A model generated the notes under the pieces. That model did not search any database. It was not told the DNA's origin and saw only the letters and a list, made by a program, of their open reading frames with translations. From positions 43,808,701 through 43,872,700 of the forward strand of contig OZ034969.1 of assembly GCA_964030785.1 (NCBI GenBank): 64,000 bases of DNA. The letters run 5' to 3'. Of the stretch, positions 1-12,000 are shown piece by piece. The first letter of the stretch is position 1, and each line of letters begins with the position of its first letter. The position numbers and the translations under genes were made by a program. The DNA comes from Siderastrea siderea (Eukaryota; Cnidaria; Anthozoa; Scleractinia; Rhizangiidae).

Positions 1-555
1 TGATTTCAAAATGGGTGTAATAAAGAAAATAACCCCTGGTACTCATGGTTACACGTATCTCAGCTAAATGCGCTTGTTATCCTGGCTTACTGACACGTTT
101 TTCTTTGCATGCCGTGATGGACATGAAGCCCAAATCAAAAAAAATTAAAAGCCGGCGAGAGTTCAAGTCTTTGAGCGGACAATTAATTGGAGCGCTTGAG
201 TTGGCGGTCAGATCAAGCGGGACAGCAAAGGCATACACTTTCACTGGTTTCCGTTACGAGAAAAATTTAACTTGCTGGTCAACCGAATGGGAAAACTTGA
301 GCTGTTGGCAACTCTCGGCCACTCTCGTCAAGCATATGCAGCTCTCGCCGACTCTTGGTTTTTTAATTCAAATTCACCACCAGCAGATAAAACTGAAAGC
401 TTGAATTTCCCCAAAAAATTCATTGGTACTTCCAGTTTGATAGTTCCATTGATAATAAAATCTCAAAGGCAATAAACCTCGGTGAGAAACACCTATCAAT
501 CCTTGTAATTTTTCCTTTTACTTCAATCAATAATTTCTACAAAACCGGTCATTTG
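1..555. other. Gene-free stretch at window start
   Basis: I see no supported gene here. A plus-strand frame of 119 codons (45-404) has no recognisable domain, no convincing splice context and low-complexity Lys/Ser-rich and Leu/Gln-rich stretches, so I treat it as chance. The minus-strand broken gene ends just to the right. Confidence 0.4.
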
Positions 556-2277
556 TTACAATACTCGTATCTCTGCTTGTCGACCTTGATAATAATGGTT
601 GTACGCTACAGCGATGCGTCCGGACACGGTCACTGTCATCTCTATTGTCGTTACCTTTGTTTGAGGTGAATTCAGATGAATACTGTATAAGTGCTCGCCA
701 TCTACAGTGTATATCGACACAAAATATCGGCGTTTTAGTTCAGGAAAGACACATTCAAGAATATTCGTGACGATAAACACGTGTTCATTTGCTGAGTGAA
801 ATTTTTGAGAATACAAATTATCGGTCACATTTTTTTCTTCAGCCACTTTTGACCATTTGTGCTGAAGCACTGCCTGTGCCCTAAAAACGTGAACGCAGTC
901 AGTGGTCAACACCAGAACACGGCCGTCATTGCAAGCAGTGATGTCCAGAAGAGAAAAAATTGTTCCATGCACAACAAAATTGCGTAAAAATTCTCCATTA
1001 GTCTCGTACACTTCCACCGCGCACCTGTGGTTGTGATCGAAAGAAACATTTTCCCATTCGGGGCTCCAGTACGCACCTAAGACAAAAACCGTTTTGCTGC
1101 TTTCTTCAACTGTTAATGCGTAACCTCTAAACCGAGCGCTCAAAGAAAAACGGTGGCGCAAGTTATTGTCCCGGTCAAACACATCCACGCCACGCACCAA
1201 TTCCGTGGCCTTCTTTTCCAGAGTGACAAGCACGTACACATTGTCATTTTGGTCGGTGGCTACATCACAAATACCGTACACGTTTGTATTTTCATCTCTA
1301 TTTAGAGAGAAAAGAGAATAAAGGAACTTGCCATTCCTATCGAAGATTCTGACAATACAATCTTCGTTATCGCCAACAATAAAATGTCCTTTTGAATTTG
1401 AGGTGAGGCCTGACACTCTTTTTAGCTTGCGCTCCTCATCACCTTCCTGTCCGAATGACCGTGCTTGAAAATTGAAGTCGTTTTTTTGTGCACCAAGAAT
1501 TCTAGTTACCCTTGCATCTCGAAAAGGGTCAACTTTCCCCCTTGCTGAGCTCCACCCAAGGCCAGATGAAGAGCCCTTTGTTTTCTGATACAACCATTTG
1601 TGTGACATCGTAGATTACGTGATTAATTCTGCATACAGCGGTAATGATTTCCGTGCGCTCATCTTTACTAAACCTAGACTTAAATCCTCCCATTAGCTCA
1701 ACGTTAAAACACTTCTGAACCGCTGACAGCGAGTGGAGCTCTTCAAGGCACACTCTACACGCTGCTAATGGGGCTCCTGATGCGCAGGATTGTCCACTTT
1801 CTCCAGTATTGTTCCCATAACACGAACCATCATGGCTAGAATACGATCAGACGTGTTCAGGGCTTCATTGCCGAAGGCTTCTGCTGCTTTCCTTCGTGCT
1901 TCCTTGAATCGTCTTTTTTGCGTCACAAAGCGATTCTTTTGCCATCGCGTCCAAACAGCTCAGATTGTTCATGTCCTTAGCAAAGGAAACCGTTCTCACA
2001 CCAGCTGATGGTGATTGTAAGCTGGCCTCTTCTTCCGTTCCCATTACTATTGATTGTGCTGCTACTGCGCAGTTCTCGCCGCAGTTTGTCCTTCCAAACA
2101 CTTCATAAAGAATAGAGATCCCCTCTTTAAAGAAGCTGATACTCGCAAAAAGGTCTTTTCTTGCTAATCCGTCCAACTTCGATTTGATATCGTCGATTAC
2201 ATGCACTATCAATCCACGAAATTTTTGATCTGTGAGATCGCCTTCTTTCAGATTCGCGGCGGCATTATTTCTGCCTC
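556..2277 (-). pseudogene. Broken gene: helical N-terminal region plus beta-propeller (NHL/TRIM-like) C-terminal region
   Basis: Read on the minus strand, one protein is spread over changing frames. The helical part (about 2277 to 1900, from AAANLKEGDL through ISFFKEGISILYEVF) continues in a second frame after an A6 run near 1917 (KEARRKAAEAFGNEALNTSD), returns to the first frame near 1785 (PLAACRVCLEELHSLSAVQ), then shifts again at a G5 run near 1530 into the long frame 1608-556. That last frame has repeated blade-like motifs (GHFIVGDNEDCIVRIFDRNG, GICDVATDQNDNVYVLV) typical of NHL-type propellers. Two of the three breaks sit in homopolymers, so either decay or assembly indels could explain them. 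A Penelope-tail-like repeat abuts the 5' edge at about 2278. The exact cellular role is not known to me; a TRIM/NHL-like signalling or scaffold role is only a guess. Confidence 0.6.
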
Positions 2278-2360
2278 GAAACGTCAGCTATCAATCTCTT
2301 TACGGAGGCCAATTTACCTTATCAACTCAGTTGTTAAATCCAAAGTTTTTGTGTTTCAAC
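2278..2360 (-). repeat. Copy of the 'CGAAACGTCAGC' retroelement tail
   Basis: The plus-strand text CGAAACGTCAGC, then a GGCCAATTTAC block and TTATCAACTCAGTTGTTAAA, closely matches 58113-58185. Such TCGAAACGTC tails follow Penelope-like elements (compare 28790-28805 in this window). It lies directly against the broken gene at 556-2277, which suggests insertion at or near an exon edge. Confidence 0.6.
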
Positions 2361-2991
2361 CACAGTAACCTAACTCTCTTGGCCCGCTTATTATTCATTG
2401 TTAACGAATATAAGAATTTGTATGGGAATTATTCCCAGCACGTATTTTGGGTTCAATGCGAAACAAAATTGTCTTAAAACTTAATATAACTCACCTTTCT
2501 CGTTTTCTTGCATTTCCACTACTTTTACCCCGTTTATTGCCTCAGTAAGAGTAATTAAACGCACCCCTTTCCAGCCCGAGCAACAAACATTATAAGAGAT
2601 TGTATGGAAAATATTACCTGCGCCAAACATGTAAAATAAAGTTCTCTTTTGAACATATGGCTTATTCATGCATTTCCCATGGCCGTCAGACAAGAATAGG
2701 ACTTGAAATTCCTATTGCCCATTACTTTACCCCTTCAAACGCATGCGTTTGAGGAAGTGGATCATCATTTTTGCCGATCGGTACGTGTTCCCAAAAATTA
2801 TAAACAACAACAGGTCAGCAAGAGGCACTGACACTACAGCAACCCCTCGGTATGGCCACTACCTTACGAGTGCACAGCCATATCACCGGACGGCCATGGA
2901 CAGCTGTTTCGTCCTTGTTAGGATTCCTCAGCATCGCATAGCCGTCAAGCAAGAATGGGAGTCGAAAGCCCTAGACAGCTTGCCTATCTGA
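2361..2991. other. Gene-poor stretch with one possible minus-strand exon
   Basis: The only coding-like signal is a minus-strand stretch of about 2507-2625 (WKGVRLITLTEAINGVKVVE) followed by a GTGAGT donor. I could not link it by phase to a neighbour or recognise the protein, so it is not called as a gene. Confidence 0.3.
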
Positions 2992-3674
2992 GGGTCGGCA
3001 CACTCGAGGGGACTAGTAGCAGGGACTTGTTGCAGCGACTAGTCCCCTGTATTGTTTTCACGATGGGACTAGTCGCAGGGGTAAGTCCCTTGAAGGCTTT
3101 ACACGCGGGAACCTGTTAACAGCAAAACAGCAAAATGTAGGGCGCTTCGACTGAAATTCGCCGAAACATGAAGACGCAAAATGGAGCGGTCCTCAACAGT
3201 GAAACCGAATTCACGAAATTAACCGCAAAGGATTAAAATAAATCAGCTCAAGAAAACCGCACAGTGTTCAAGACAAGTTATCGGGTGTTTGTCATTTGCA
3301 ATTTCGATAATTTTTTTTTCCTTGTGTCCCATACTGCTGATGCAGAAACGAAAAACAGCGACTGTTCGATCAAGACCTCCCAACACATTCCAAGTACAAG
3401 ATTTATTCTCCGGGCCAACTGGCAAACTAAGTAAAAGATCCGATTAAATATTTTCATTTGGTCCCAGGGACTTGTCCCACGAACTGTTCACACGAAAGGA
3501 CCAAGCATACTTTGTGGGACAAGTCCCCGGGACCCGTCCCACGAATTTAAACCAGTTTGAATTCGTGGAACTACTCGCAGATTTTGGTCCCTGCGACTAC
3601 ATCTTTTGACAAAAATTGGTAGTTCACACGAAGGGACTTGGTCCTCGGGACTAGTCGCCTCGTGTGAGCCGACC
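2992..3674. mobile_element. TIR element (MITE) with GGGACTAGTCGC subterminal repeats
   Basis: The left end GGTCGGCACACTCGAGGGGA is mirrored on the right by the reverse complement of TCGTGTGAGCCGACC. Inside both ends are many copies of GGGACTAGTCGC / GGGACTTGTCCC in both orientations. There is no transposase frame, so it is non-autonomous. Class is not determined. Confidence 0.6.
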
Positions 3675-5127
3675 TTTTCTGTTAGGGCGGGTGCTAAGGA
3701 CCCCCTTTAAACGCCAACTACACACTACACATGTGCCGTGGAAGGAATGTTCTGGCGGTCCCCAGCCAACAGCTACGTATACCACTTGTGTAGTGTGTAG
3801 CTGGCGCTTAAAGTGGTGCTTTCCACCCTCCTCTTCAGCAATTGGCAAGCTGCATGGACCTTTGCAGGTCCCACTCTTGCCTGATAGATAGGCCCACCAA
3901 GGACGAAACAGCTGATCATGGCTGCCACTGCCACTGTCCAAGGTTTTTTATTTTTCCAAAGCCTTTGAAAATCGCCAAAATTGACCAAAAAGTAACCAAA
4001 ACCAATAAAAGAATACGAAAATGATATTAAGCTGAAAAACTTACCTTAAGAAAGTTCTAACTTTTCATTGAAAAGGTAAAAATTCTAAATTCTAAAAAAA
4101 CGACCTGTCAAACGTCAAACTCGATGGACAAGCACTTGCTATACCAAATTGTTCCCAGATAAATGTTAGGAAAGTCACCAAGTTTCGTGGCCTAACTTAT
4201 TAAAAAAGCTATAAACATCCAAAGTCAGTGCGTGCAGAATCTCTCCCCTACCCTTCCTCGCCAACGAAACAAGTGTTTGACCATGGTCGATACAGAGAAG
4301 ACCTTTCAGAAAAAATTATTATGCGACCTTTTGCATGTATTGAAATATAACCAAAGTACATACATGGATCGGTATTAGTTCAAGGAATGTGGTAATCGCC
4401 TGTGAACATATGGCAGATTTTTTCGGCTCAGCTTTTGTTAGGATCATGCGGAAACAAGTCTTGCCGCGTTTCAGTAGAAGAATTGAAGAGATTCTTACTG
4501 TAACATAAATTAAAATGTAGGGCATTTTTGTGACCCACGAATTGTCATCCTTGGCGACAAGCGTAAAATGTGAGTCGTGATTTCCCAGATAAACTATTAA
4601 CTTATCACGAAATACTCATATTTCTTAGACAGGTAGCTTTATTTAACTAGAATGTACAAATGGTTGCTCGAGATAAAATTAAATTAATTTTTAGGAAATA
4701 TATGTAACATCTGTAATTAGTTCAGATACGGTACTTGCTAGATAAGCCGTGATCTAAACAAAACTCGTCGATTTCGTCGACACCACATGAAAGCAATGAC
4801 ACAAAAGAAAGCAGATAAAACTAAACATGCAAATAAATATGGAGAGTTCTGTGTCTTCTGCAGAGTCCGGGCAAAAGCTGAAAAACAACATCAGAGCAAA
4901 TCAAGCTTTAGTACGCCCACAACAAACTTTAGTAGACCTCTGAGTTTCAACAACAGAAACATCTTCTCCTCGTCTGCACCCTAGCTACCAGTTGTTTGAT
5001 GACTATAACAATTCAATACATAACTAGTCGAGCGGGCGAGCGAATGAACCAGCCGAGTGCTTCTCCCGGCCCAACTCGGCAGCGTCGCTTGCTCGCCTGT
5101 GCACGTGATTAACTGCTAGCATTTAAG
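3675..5127. other. Gene-free stretch with a short palindrome
   Basis: A hairpin with arms of about 27 nt (3707-3734 and 3785-3812, AACGCCAACTACACACTACA and its mirror) lies near the left side. The remainder is AT-rich intergenic sequence without exons I can support. Confidence 0.4.
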
Positions 5128-5698
5128 AGGGTTCTGAAGGGGAGAGGGGGTACAAATACCATTTCCCAGCCCAAATTTTGCCCAAATCCCAGTTTCCAGT
5201 CCAATTTTTACCACAGATCCCATTCCCAGTGCCACCAATCCTAATGTATCTTAAAAGTGGTTAAAGCGAAAACAATTAACCAAATATCTTTATTTTTTGT
5301 TTTGTTTTAATGCACCCGCATTAGTATCCGCCATTTTAAAAAAGCTAATCGAGCATATGGTTTGACCTGTTAGGCGCACGAAATCGCTGATTTAGTAAAT
5401 GCAGGTTAACATCAACGCTAAAATCAGTTCGCAACTACATTGCTTTGACAACTGTTGATTTGCAAACATTTTTAAGCCTTCTTAAGGACTATTTTGTTGC
5501 ATTTTCATCAAGGCATTAAGAAACTGAACAAGAGTTTCAAATGATCTGTAGACTCTATAGGACATCTTTCCCATTCCCATTATACGCTACTTTTTCCCCA
5601 GTCCCAGTCTCCAAATCCCAGCCCCAGTGCCTCAAATCCCATTTTCCCAGTGCTAAAATGGGCAAATCCCAGCTCCATTTTACCCCTTCAGGACCCCC
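5128..5698. mobile_element. Candidate MITE with AAATCCCAG-rich ends
   Basis: The left edge GGGTTCTGAAGGGG and right edge CCCCTTCAGGACCCCC form an imperfect inverted pair. The inner flanks on both sides are runs of CCCAGT / AAATCCCA motifs. No coding sequence is present. I infer a non-autonomous element; class unknown. Confidence 0.45.
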
Positions 5699-6035
5699 GC
5701 TTAAGACATACAAACTAGCAAGATATGCCATCAAATGGCACTGAAACATTTCTCATAATCTCTTGAATTCACTTGATATGGACAGAAATGGGCTTGGAAG
5801 GAAGGCTTATATCAAGAATACTTTTTCTTACTAGACCATTGGAGTTTTTTTTTAAGTCTTTAAGTGGACTACCCTCTTAATGAAAGTAAGACTGTTGCGA
5901 TCACTCCTGATGCTTGTTATCCTGTCCTACATCACGTTCCCAATGTCTCAGTTGTTTCAGATTCAACTGCTGATGATGTTGAATACTGAATGATTGTCTT
6001 TATGCTAACTACGAGTTAGCCAACTGAAGCAAGTT

Positions 6036-9000
6036 CTACAACTGGTAAAATTGTTGGACGGTAAACAGAACCTTAGGGTTGAACCTTAAAGCAAGCAACA
6101 CACCTGATTTGTTGGGATCCACAACTGATGAACCAATACCGCTGATACTTCTCACTCTGTGATTATACTAAACAAATAAATAACACCTTCACATGTCATT
6201 CAATTTTAGAGATGTGAAAAACCGTAACTTTTAATATAGGTAGGCTCTTGAAAAATCGTTCCGCTACTTCTCGGTTGTTTGCAGAACTGAAAAACTGGGG
6301 ACTACAAAAACTGCAAAGATCCGCTGATCTCCCATTCTATTAACCACAAAAAAGCAGATATAGCTGTTATTGCACTAGCGTGAGGCCCATATTGGGAAAA
6401 TATTGGTTACCGCGCTCCTTTTTCGTGGGAAACTGCAGTGGTTGACTTATACTGGCGACCACATTGCTCTTTGTAAGTAATATTTATTTCCCCTGTGTTT
6501 GTGTATATTTGTTCTTACACTATCATAAATAGCTCAGTTTTACTTCACAGACAGAGTTATTTGCACCTTTGTTGTTGTTGCGCTAATTCTGAGAATAAAG
6601 CTCCTCTTTGAGTCGTTCCGTAATAGTTGTATTTCATGACGAAGCCAATTAAAAAAACATTAAATAAAAACATATTCTTCAAAACAGACCACCAAACAAT
6701 CTAAATCAATAAAAGTTTGTGGCTCTTCAATAAACATTTGCAAATAGCGTAGCACATGTATCGCGAACGTTCGCTAGAAACTTTTTTTAATACATGCTTC
6801 CTTTCATCATGGATCAATTCAGCCATATAAAAAACAGTCATGCACCTGGTCTGTGACGTAGATAATCTTTGCCCTGTGGTCAAATGTCAGTCCCGTAGGA
6901 TGGAAAAACTTGGCCTTTTTGCCGACACCGTCAAGGTAGCCTTCAGTACCACCGGCCAGCGTATTCACTTTACCTATCGATCAAACGAGGTAGATGTATC
7001 GGTAGATGTGGTGTTAATGTTCAATATGTCTTATCCATTTATTTTTATTTCAGTCGTCTCCAAGGCAACGAACGCTTTTTACATCAATGACAGATGTGAA
7101 TGAGATTCAGCTTCACATACCGTTTGGAGTAACAATTCGTATGGCATTGCTATCCTGAAAATGAACAAGGACAATTCAATTAGAGGAAAAATGTATTGAA
7201 GAAATGGGCAGCGATTTCAGTACTTCATCTACTTTTAAAAGTTTACAGCGAGATCAAAAAATTTCCAATACCAAAGTTTTCATCGGTTCTTATCAGAAGT
7301 TTCTATTAAAAAAAAAGTTCCAAACACTATTAGGCACTCCTTGATGGGTACTGGATTACTGCGATTTAAAGGCGCAATATCAAGGATTTTTTATTGGTTA
7401 TGCGGCCAAAATGTGTTCAATTAATCTGTAAGTACTTTGCTCCTACATTAATTCCTTTTTTGACCACCAATGGGATGATATCAAGTAGATTTTAAAAGAA
7501 AGAATCAGCCGCAATTGATTTTTGGCGATTATGAAAAAGACATTAGGGAAGAACGTTTTCCAAGTTGGTACCTATTTCTGTCCAGAAAAACCAAACCCAA
7601 GGACCCTTAAAATGATCTCTGTGCACTAGAATAACCATTCGAGCAGAAATGGACAATTATTTGCTGGCTTCTACCGACACAAATCTGTTTTTGTAGCTTT
7701 TCAAAGTGATAATTAAAATGGATGTTCTAGTGTCCCTTAAGTTTCCTTTTAATTCTCCAGAGCTAGTGAAAGCAAACTTCGCACACACGTTTATCTACGG
7801 AGGCACTGCCACCATCAACACGCATGGTAACTCGCTGGAAGAGACAACCACACGAACCAGTTTGGTCATAGTTGCAGGTCATTTTCACACCTACTCTCGC
7901 GCGTCACGTCCTCCACGCGGCAGACGACATTTGCGCACGCTCGCGTGCTTTGCGTCTCACTCGAGACAACACTCGTGTATTCTCGAAACAAAGGGCTTGC
8001 TCGTAGTCTGGTTTGACCATTGACCATCCTCGGAGACCCAGGGGCAGATAGTCGGGGCGAGAGGCAGATAAAACGGGCGAAATAGGTGCGAGCTGAAGCC
8101 TGGTGCGAGCGAAAGTTTACAAAACGGGCGGGAACAGCCCCTGGGAGGATCCTTTAACGGACTACTTCAAGAGCCCATTTGCGTTCTTGCTTCTGATTGA
8201 GCACAAATTTTGTGGCATTGTATTTTTGTGCCCAATCAGCGATCAGCTTATTTCACCGTTCCTTTCGTGACGTCTTATACAGAGTGCCCTAGTTGTCACT
8301 AGTGCGTACCGAAATCAACTTTTTTTCTCGCTCGTTCGATACGCCTACCATCAAAGAAAGTTTTTAATAGTAATATACTCACAAAGCCGAGAAATCGAGA
8401 AATTTGGCAGGGGTAATCAAGGAAAAAGAAAACAACAAGTAAGAAAATCAGATTGAGGTAAAAATTGCGAAAAGTTCACACCTCAGGTGTGAACTTTTAG
8501 TACGTGCGAACTACAACATATCTTTGCGTTTAAACCAAACTGCACACTTCTAAAAGTTCACACCTAAGGTGTGAACTTTACACAGTACCTCAATCTGATT
8601 TTCGTACTTGTTTTCTTTTTCCTTGATTACCCCTGCCAAATTTCTTGATTTCTCGGCTTTGTGGGTTTGAATATTATTATTAAAAACTATCTTCGATGAT
8701 AGGCCTATCGAACGAGCGAGACAAAAAGTTGATTTCAGTACGCACGAGTGACAACCAGGTACAAGATTTAGCAAAGTCACACTCTGTATAAGACGTCACG
8801 AAAGAAACGGTGAAATAAGCTGATCGCTGATTGGGCACAAAAAATACAATGCCACAAAATCTGTGCTCAATCAGAAGCAAGAAAGCAAATGGGCTCTTGA
8901 AGTAGTCCGTTAAAGGTATCCTCCCAGGGGCTGTTCCCGCCCGTCTTGTAAACTTTCGCTCGCACCAGGCTTCAGCCCGCACCTATTTCGCCCGTTTTAT

Positions 9001-12000
9001 CTGCCTCTCGCCCCAACTATCTGCCCCTGGGTCTCCGAGGATGACCATTGACACAACAGAAAAGTTGTTGGTGAATTGTAATTAACTATATCGTTGATTG
9101 AGGTAACCTGCGTGCAGACATGAATTTGTCCTTTCGTACGATGGATGAGAATATTTGAGTCTACACGCAAAGTACCATTGAGCTTACAAATTCCACAACA
9201 TAAAGCACTTTATGATCCGCGTCAAAGTAAATTCCCTCAGGATAATTGAATCTTGCTTCTAAACCTATGCCGTCCTTGAATCCTTGTTTTCCATTCCCTG
9301 CTAGTGTCCTTACTTGACCTAGAAAAACAATGTTACCTTTGTAAGAGTTTATTATTAGCAAAAACCGACTATCTAATTTTCGCTTTAGAAAATTAAACAT
9401 GGCAAAGATCAAAAAACCGTCCGGAGACAGGAAAGGAATTATTATGAACAAAGAAAATATTTCTTCGTTTATCCGTGCGAGAAACACATGCTTCGGGAGC
9501 AAGAAAATGATTTTAAATCGATGCAATGTCATTGTTATTCCCAAACACGCAGAGATGAAATGAAATAAAAGTAATACACAAAAGAGGTCAGAAAACAGCA
9601 CAACGTAATACATTCATGGACGTTCTGGCACTGACTAGTGAATTATAAATCAACGTTTACAACAAAACTTGAAAAAAGACGTTTCTACCGAAAAACTTCC
9701 GCCTTCTTCGGTTTAAAAGTTAGCAAAAAAGCAACGGCTTAGTTACTTGATTTTGTTTGCTATGGTCAAACCGACAGAGCTTTAGCTACTAGAATCAAAG
9801 AACATAGAAGAGCAGTCCGCGTTTGCGACAGCAGCTTTAAAATTGCACAACACGCAAATCAGTTTGGCCACAGTATGGATTTCGACCATACCACTATCAC
9901 AGACAAGGCGCGGGATTATCACAAGAGCGTTTTTCTTGAGGCATGGCATTCACAGAGAGACCAGAGTGCAGGGAACGAACACATAAAAATCCCAGAAATT
10001 TACAAATCGCTTGCATAATGTTCGTAGTCTCGCACAGCGTTCCCGTGTTTTGTTGTCAGTGTTAGTTAGCCACGCACGCGCAAAATGTTAACCGTTAAAT
10101 GAGCCGTTGCATTTTTGCCAACTTTCAAACAAAGAAGGCCGAAGTTCAGTTTTTCGGTCGAAATGTCTTTTTTCAAGTTTTGTTGTAAACGTTGATTTAC
10201 ATTTCACTAGTCAGTGCCAAAAAGTTCATGAATGTATTGTGTCATATCCTGACTGCAATTTTAGTCTTTTTCGTTTAACAACACAACGTATTTATTATAA
10301 AAACGTACCAGTGCTTGTGTCAACCGTCCGTATTGCGTGGTTATACTGCGGAGAAAAACAACAAACATTTTATAAACCTAACTTTTTCACTCAATGGTTT
10401 AGAAACTGATCTTGAATACGTAACTTGTTATTGATGTTGTCATATAGTGTAGACAACTTCTGCAAGTTCATTCGAACGGAGTAATACCTTGGACAGAGAA
10501 GAGGAAGCAATAAAGCCAATTAAGCCTTGTCATTAACAGCATATTCTCGAGTTGTTCCACACAATTGGACATAACTATTTACAGCGGTCTTACCCAAGCG
10601 AGTATAAGAGAGACATAGGCATATAATTCATTATCATTTCGATAGAAGACACGCCCGGTTCTTCATGGCTTTGTCGTAGTTAATAAAAGAATCTGGTTAT
10701 GAAACTTAACAAAGTCCTTTGTTTTATGTTTTTGTTACCGTTTATAGGACTTGAATTTTGCATGAGCAACTGACCAATAAAAATGCCACTATTAAGTTAT
10801 TCAGCCATAGTTTGCGAACGTAAAACAAAAGATTGTGCACGGTCGTAGTACTTTCAACATAAATTGGAGTACCTTTGTTAAGGCCCTTGAAACTTGCAAG
10901 TTTTCATAACCAGTCACTCGAGTAACTATGGTTTGGGTATCCCGCGGTTTGGGTGCTTTTGGTTTTGGTGCGTTTTGAGTTTTGGGTGCTTTCGAGTTTT
11001 GGGGTTGTAGTTTTCTGTAGTTGCCTGGTCAAGTGTATTTCACCCATGTGGCCGCCAGATTCCCATAACTTAAAGGACTGCGAGTAAGACCGGTGTAAGT
11101 AGTCGAGTACTATTCGCATTGTGCTGTCACGTGACTTATCCTTAATATAAAAGTTATTTGCTCACGTGATCAGCCACGTATAACATCCCAGAATGCACAT
11201 CAAGAGAAAGTCCAGTTGGGTGGTAGAATTTAGCCTTTTTCCCGACACCATCAACGAACCCCTGACTACCGCCAACCATTGTTGTTACTTCCCCTGCAAG
11301 AATAACAAAACCGCGAAATAGCTTTACAGTGTGTATAGCAATGAACGGACGGACGAAGGCCGAGCCAGCTAGAAAAACTGAGAAGACATCTGCTATAGTA
11401 TAGATGTGTAGTCATCAAAAATGACCAAACCAAAATGGTTGCCCTGTGTTCTAAATCATCCGCACCTACGATAATATCCTACAAACACACTAAACGTCTT
11501 ATCGTTACTAGTGCTATTTCCTTGTTGGCTATTTATGTTACAGACGTTCGCGCACTTTTCATTGACATAACTGATTAGCATAAAATCACAGTAAATTACG
11601 CATCTATTGTTTCACAGGACCTGTATCGATTCTGGGGACATAAAAGGATCACTGAGGACCACGTGAAAGGACCAGTGGACCCTGTAGCAGGGAACACGTC
11701 CAGTGTCTCACTTTCAAACATTTTGCATTGCATGGATAGAGTGGGTGGGATAACATCATTAATGATGACGTATGATTCCATCCTCGACACTTCTGTTACC
11801 TGTCTCAACCATCTTCACCGAGTGGAATGACAGGAAAGCTACTGGTGGAGGCCCTAGGCTTACCCGATCGACAAATGGACGAACGGTGAGTCAAATAAAC
11901 CTTTAGTGGTCCAAAACACGCTTAAATTTTTATTAACTTACCATTGGGTAAAGAGATGATCCGTATGGCGTGATTGTCCTGTGTAACAAAACACTAGTCT

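Noticed and set aside
45..404. 119-codon plus-strand frame at the left end
   Set aside because: No domain, no splice partners and compositional bias; length is within chance for this much AT-rich sequence.
8680..8982. 100-codon frame inside the 8028-9040 palindrome
   Set aside because: The same sequence exists mirrored in the other arm; it is an inverted-repeat artefact without a domain.
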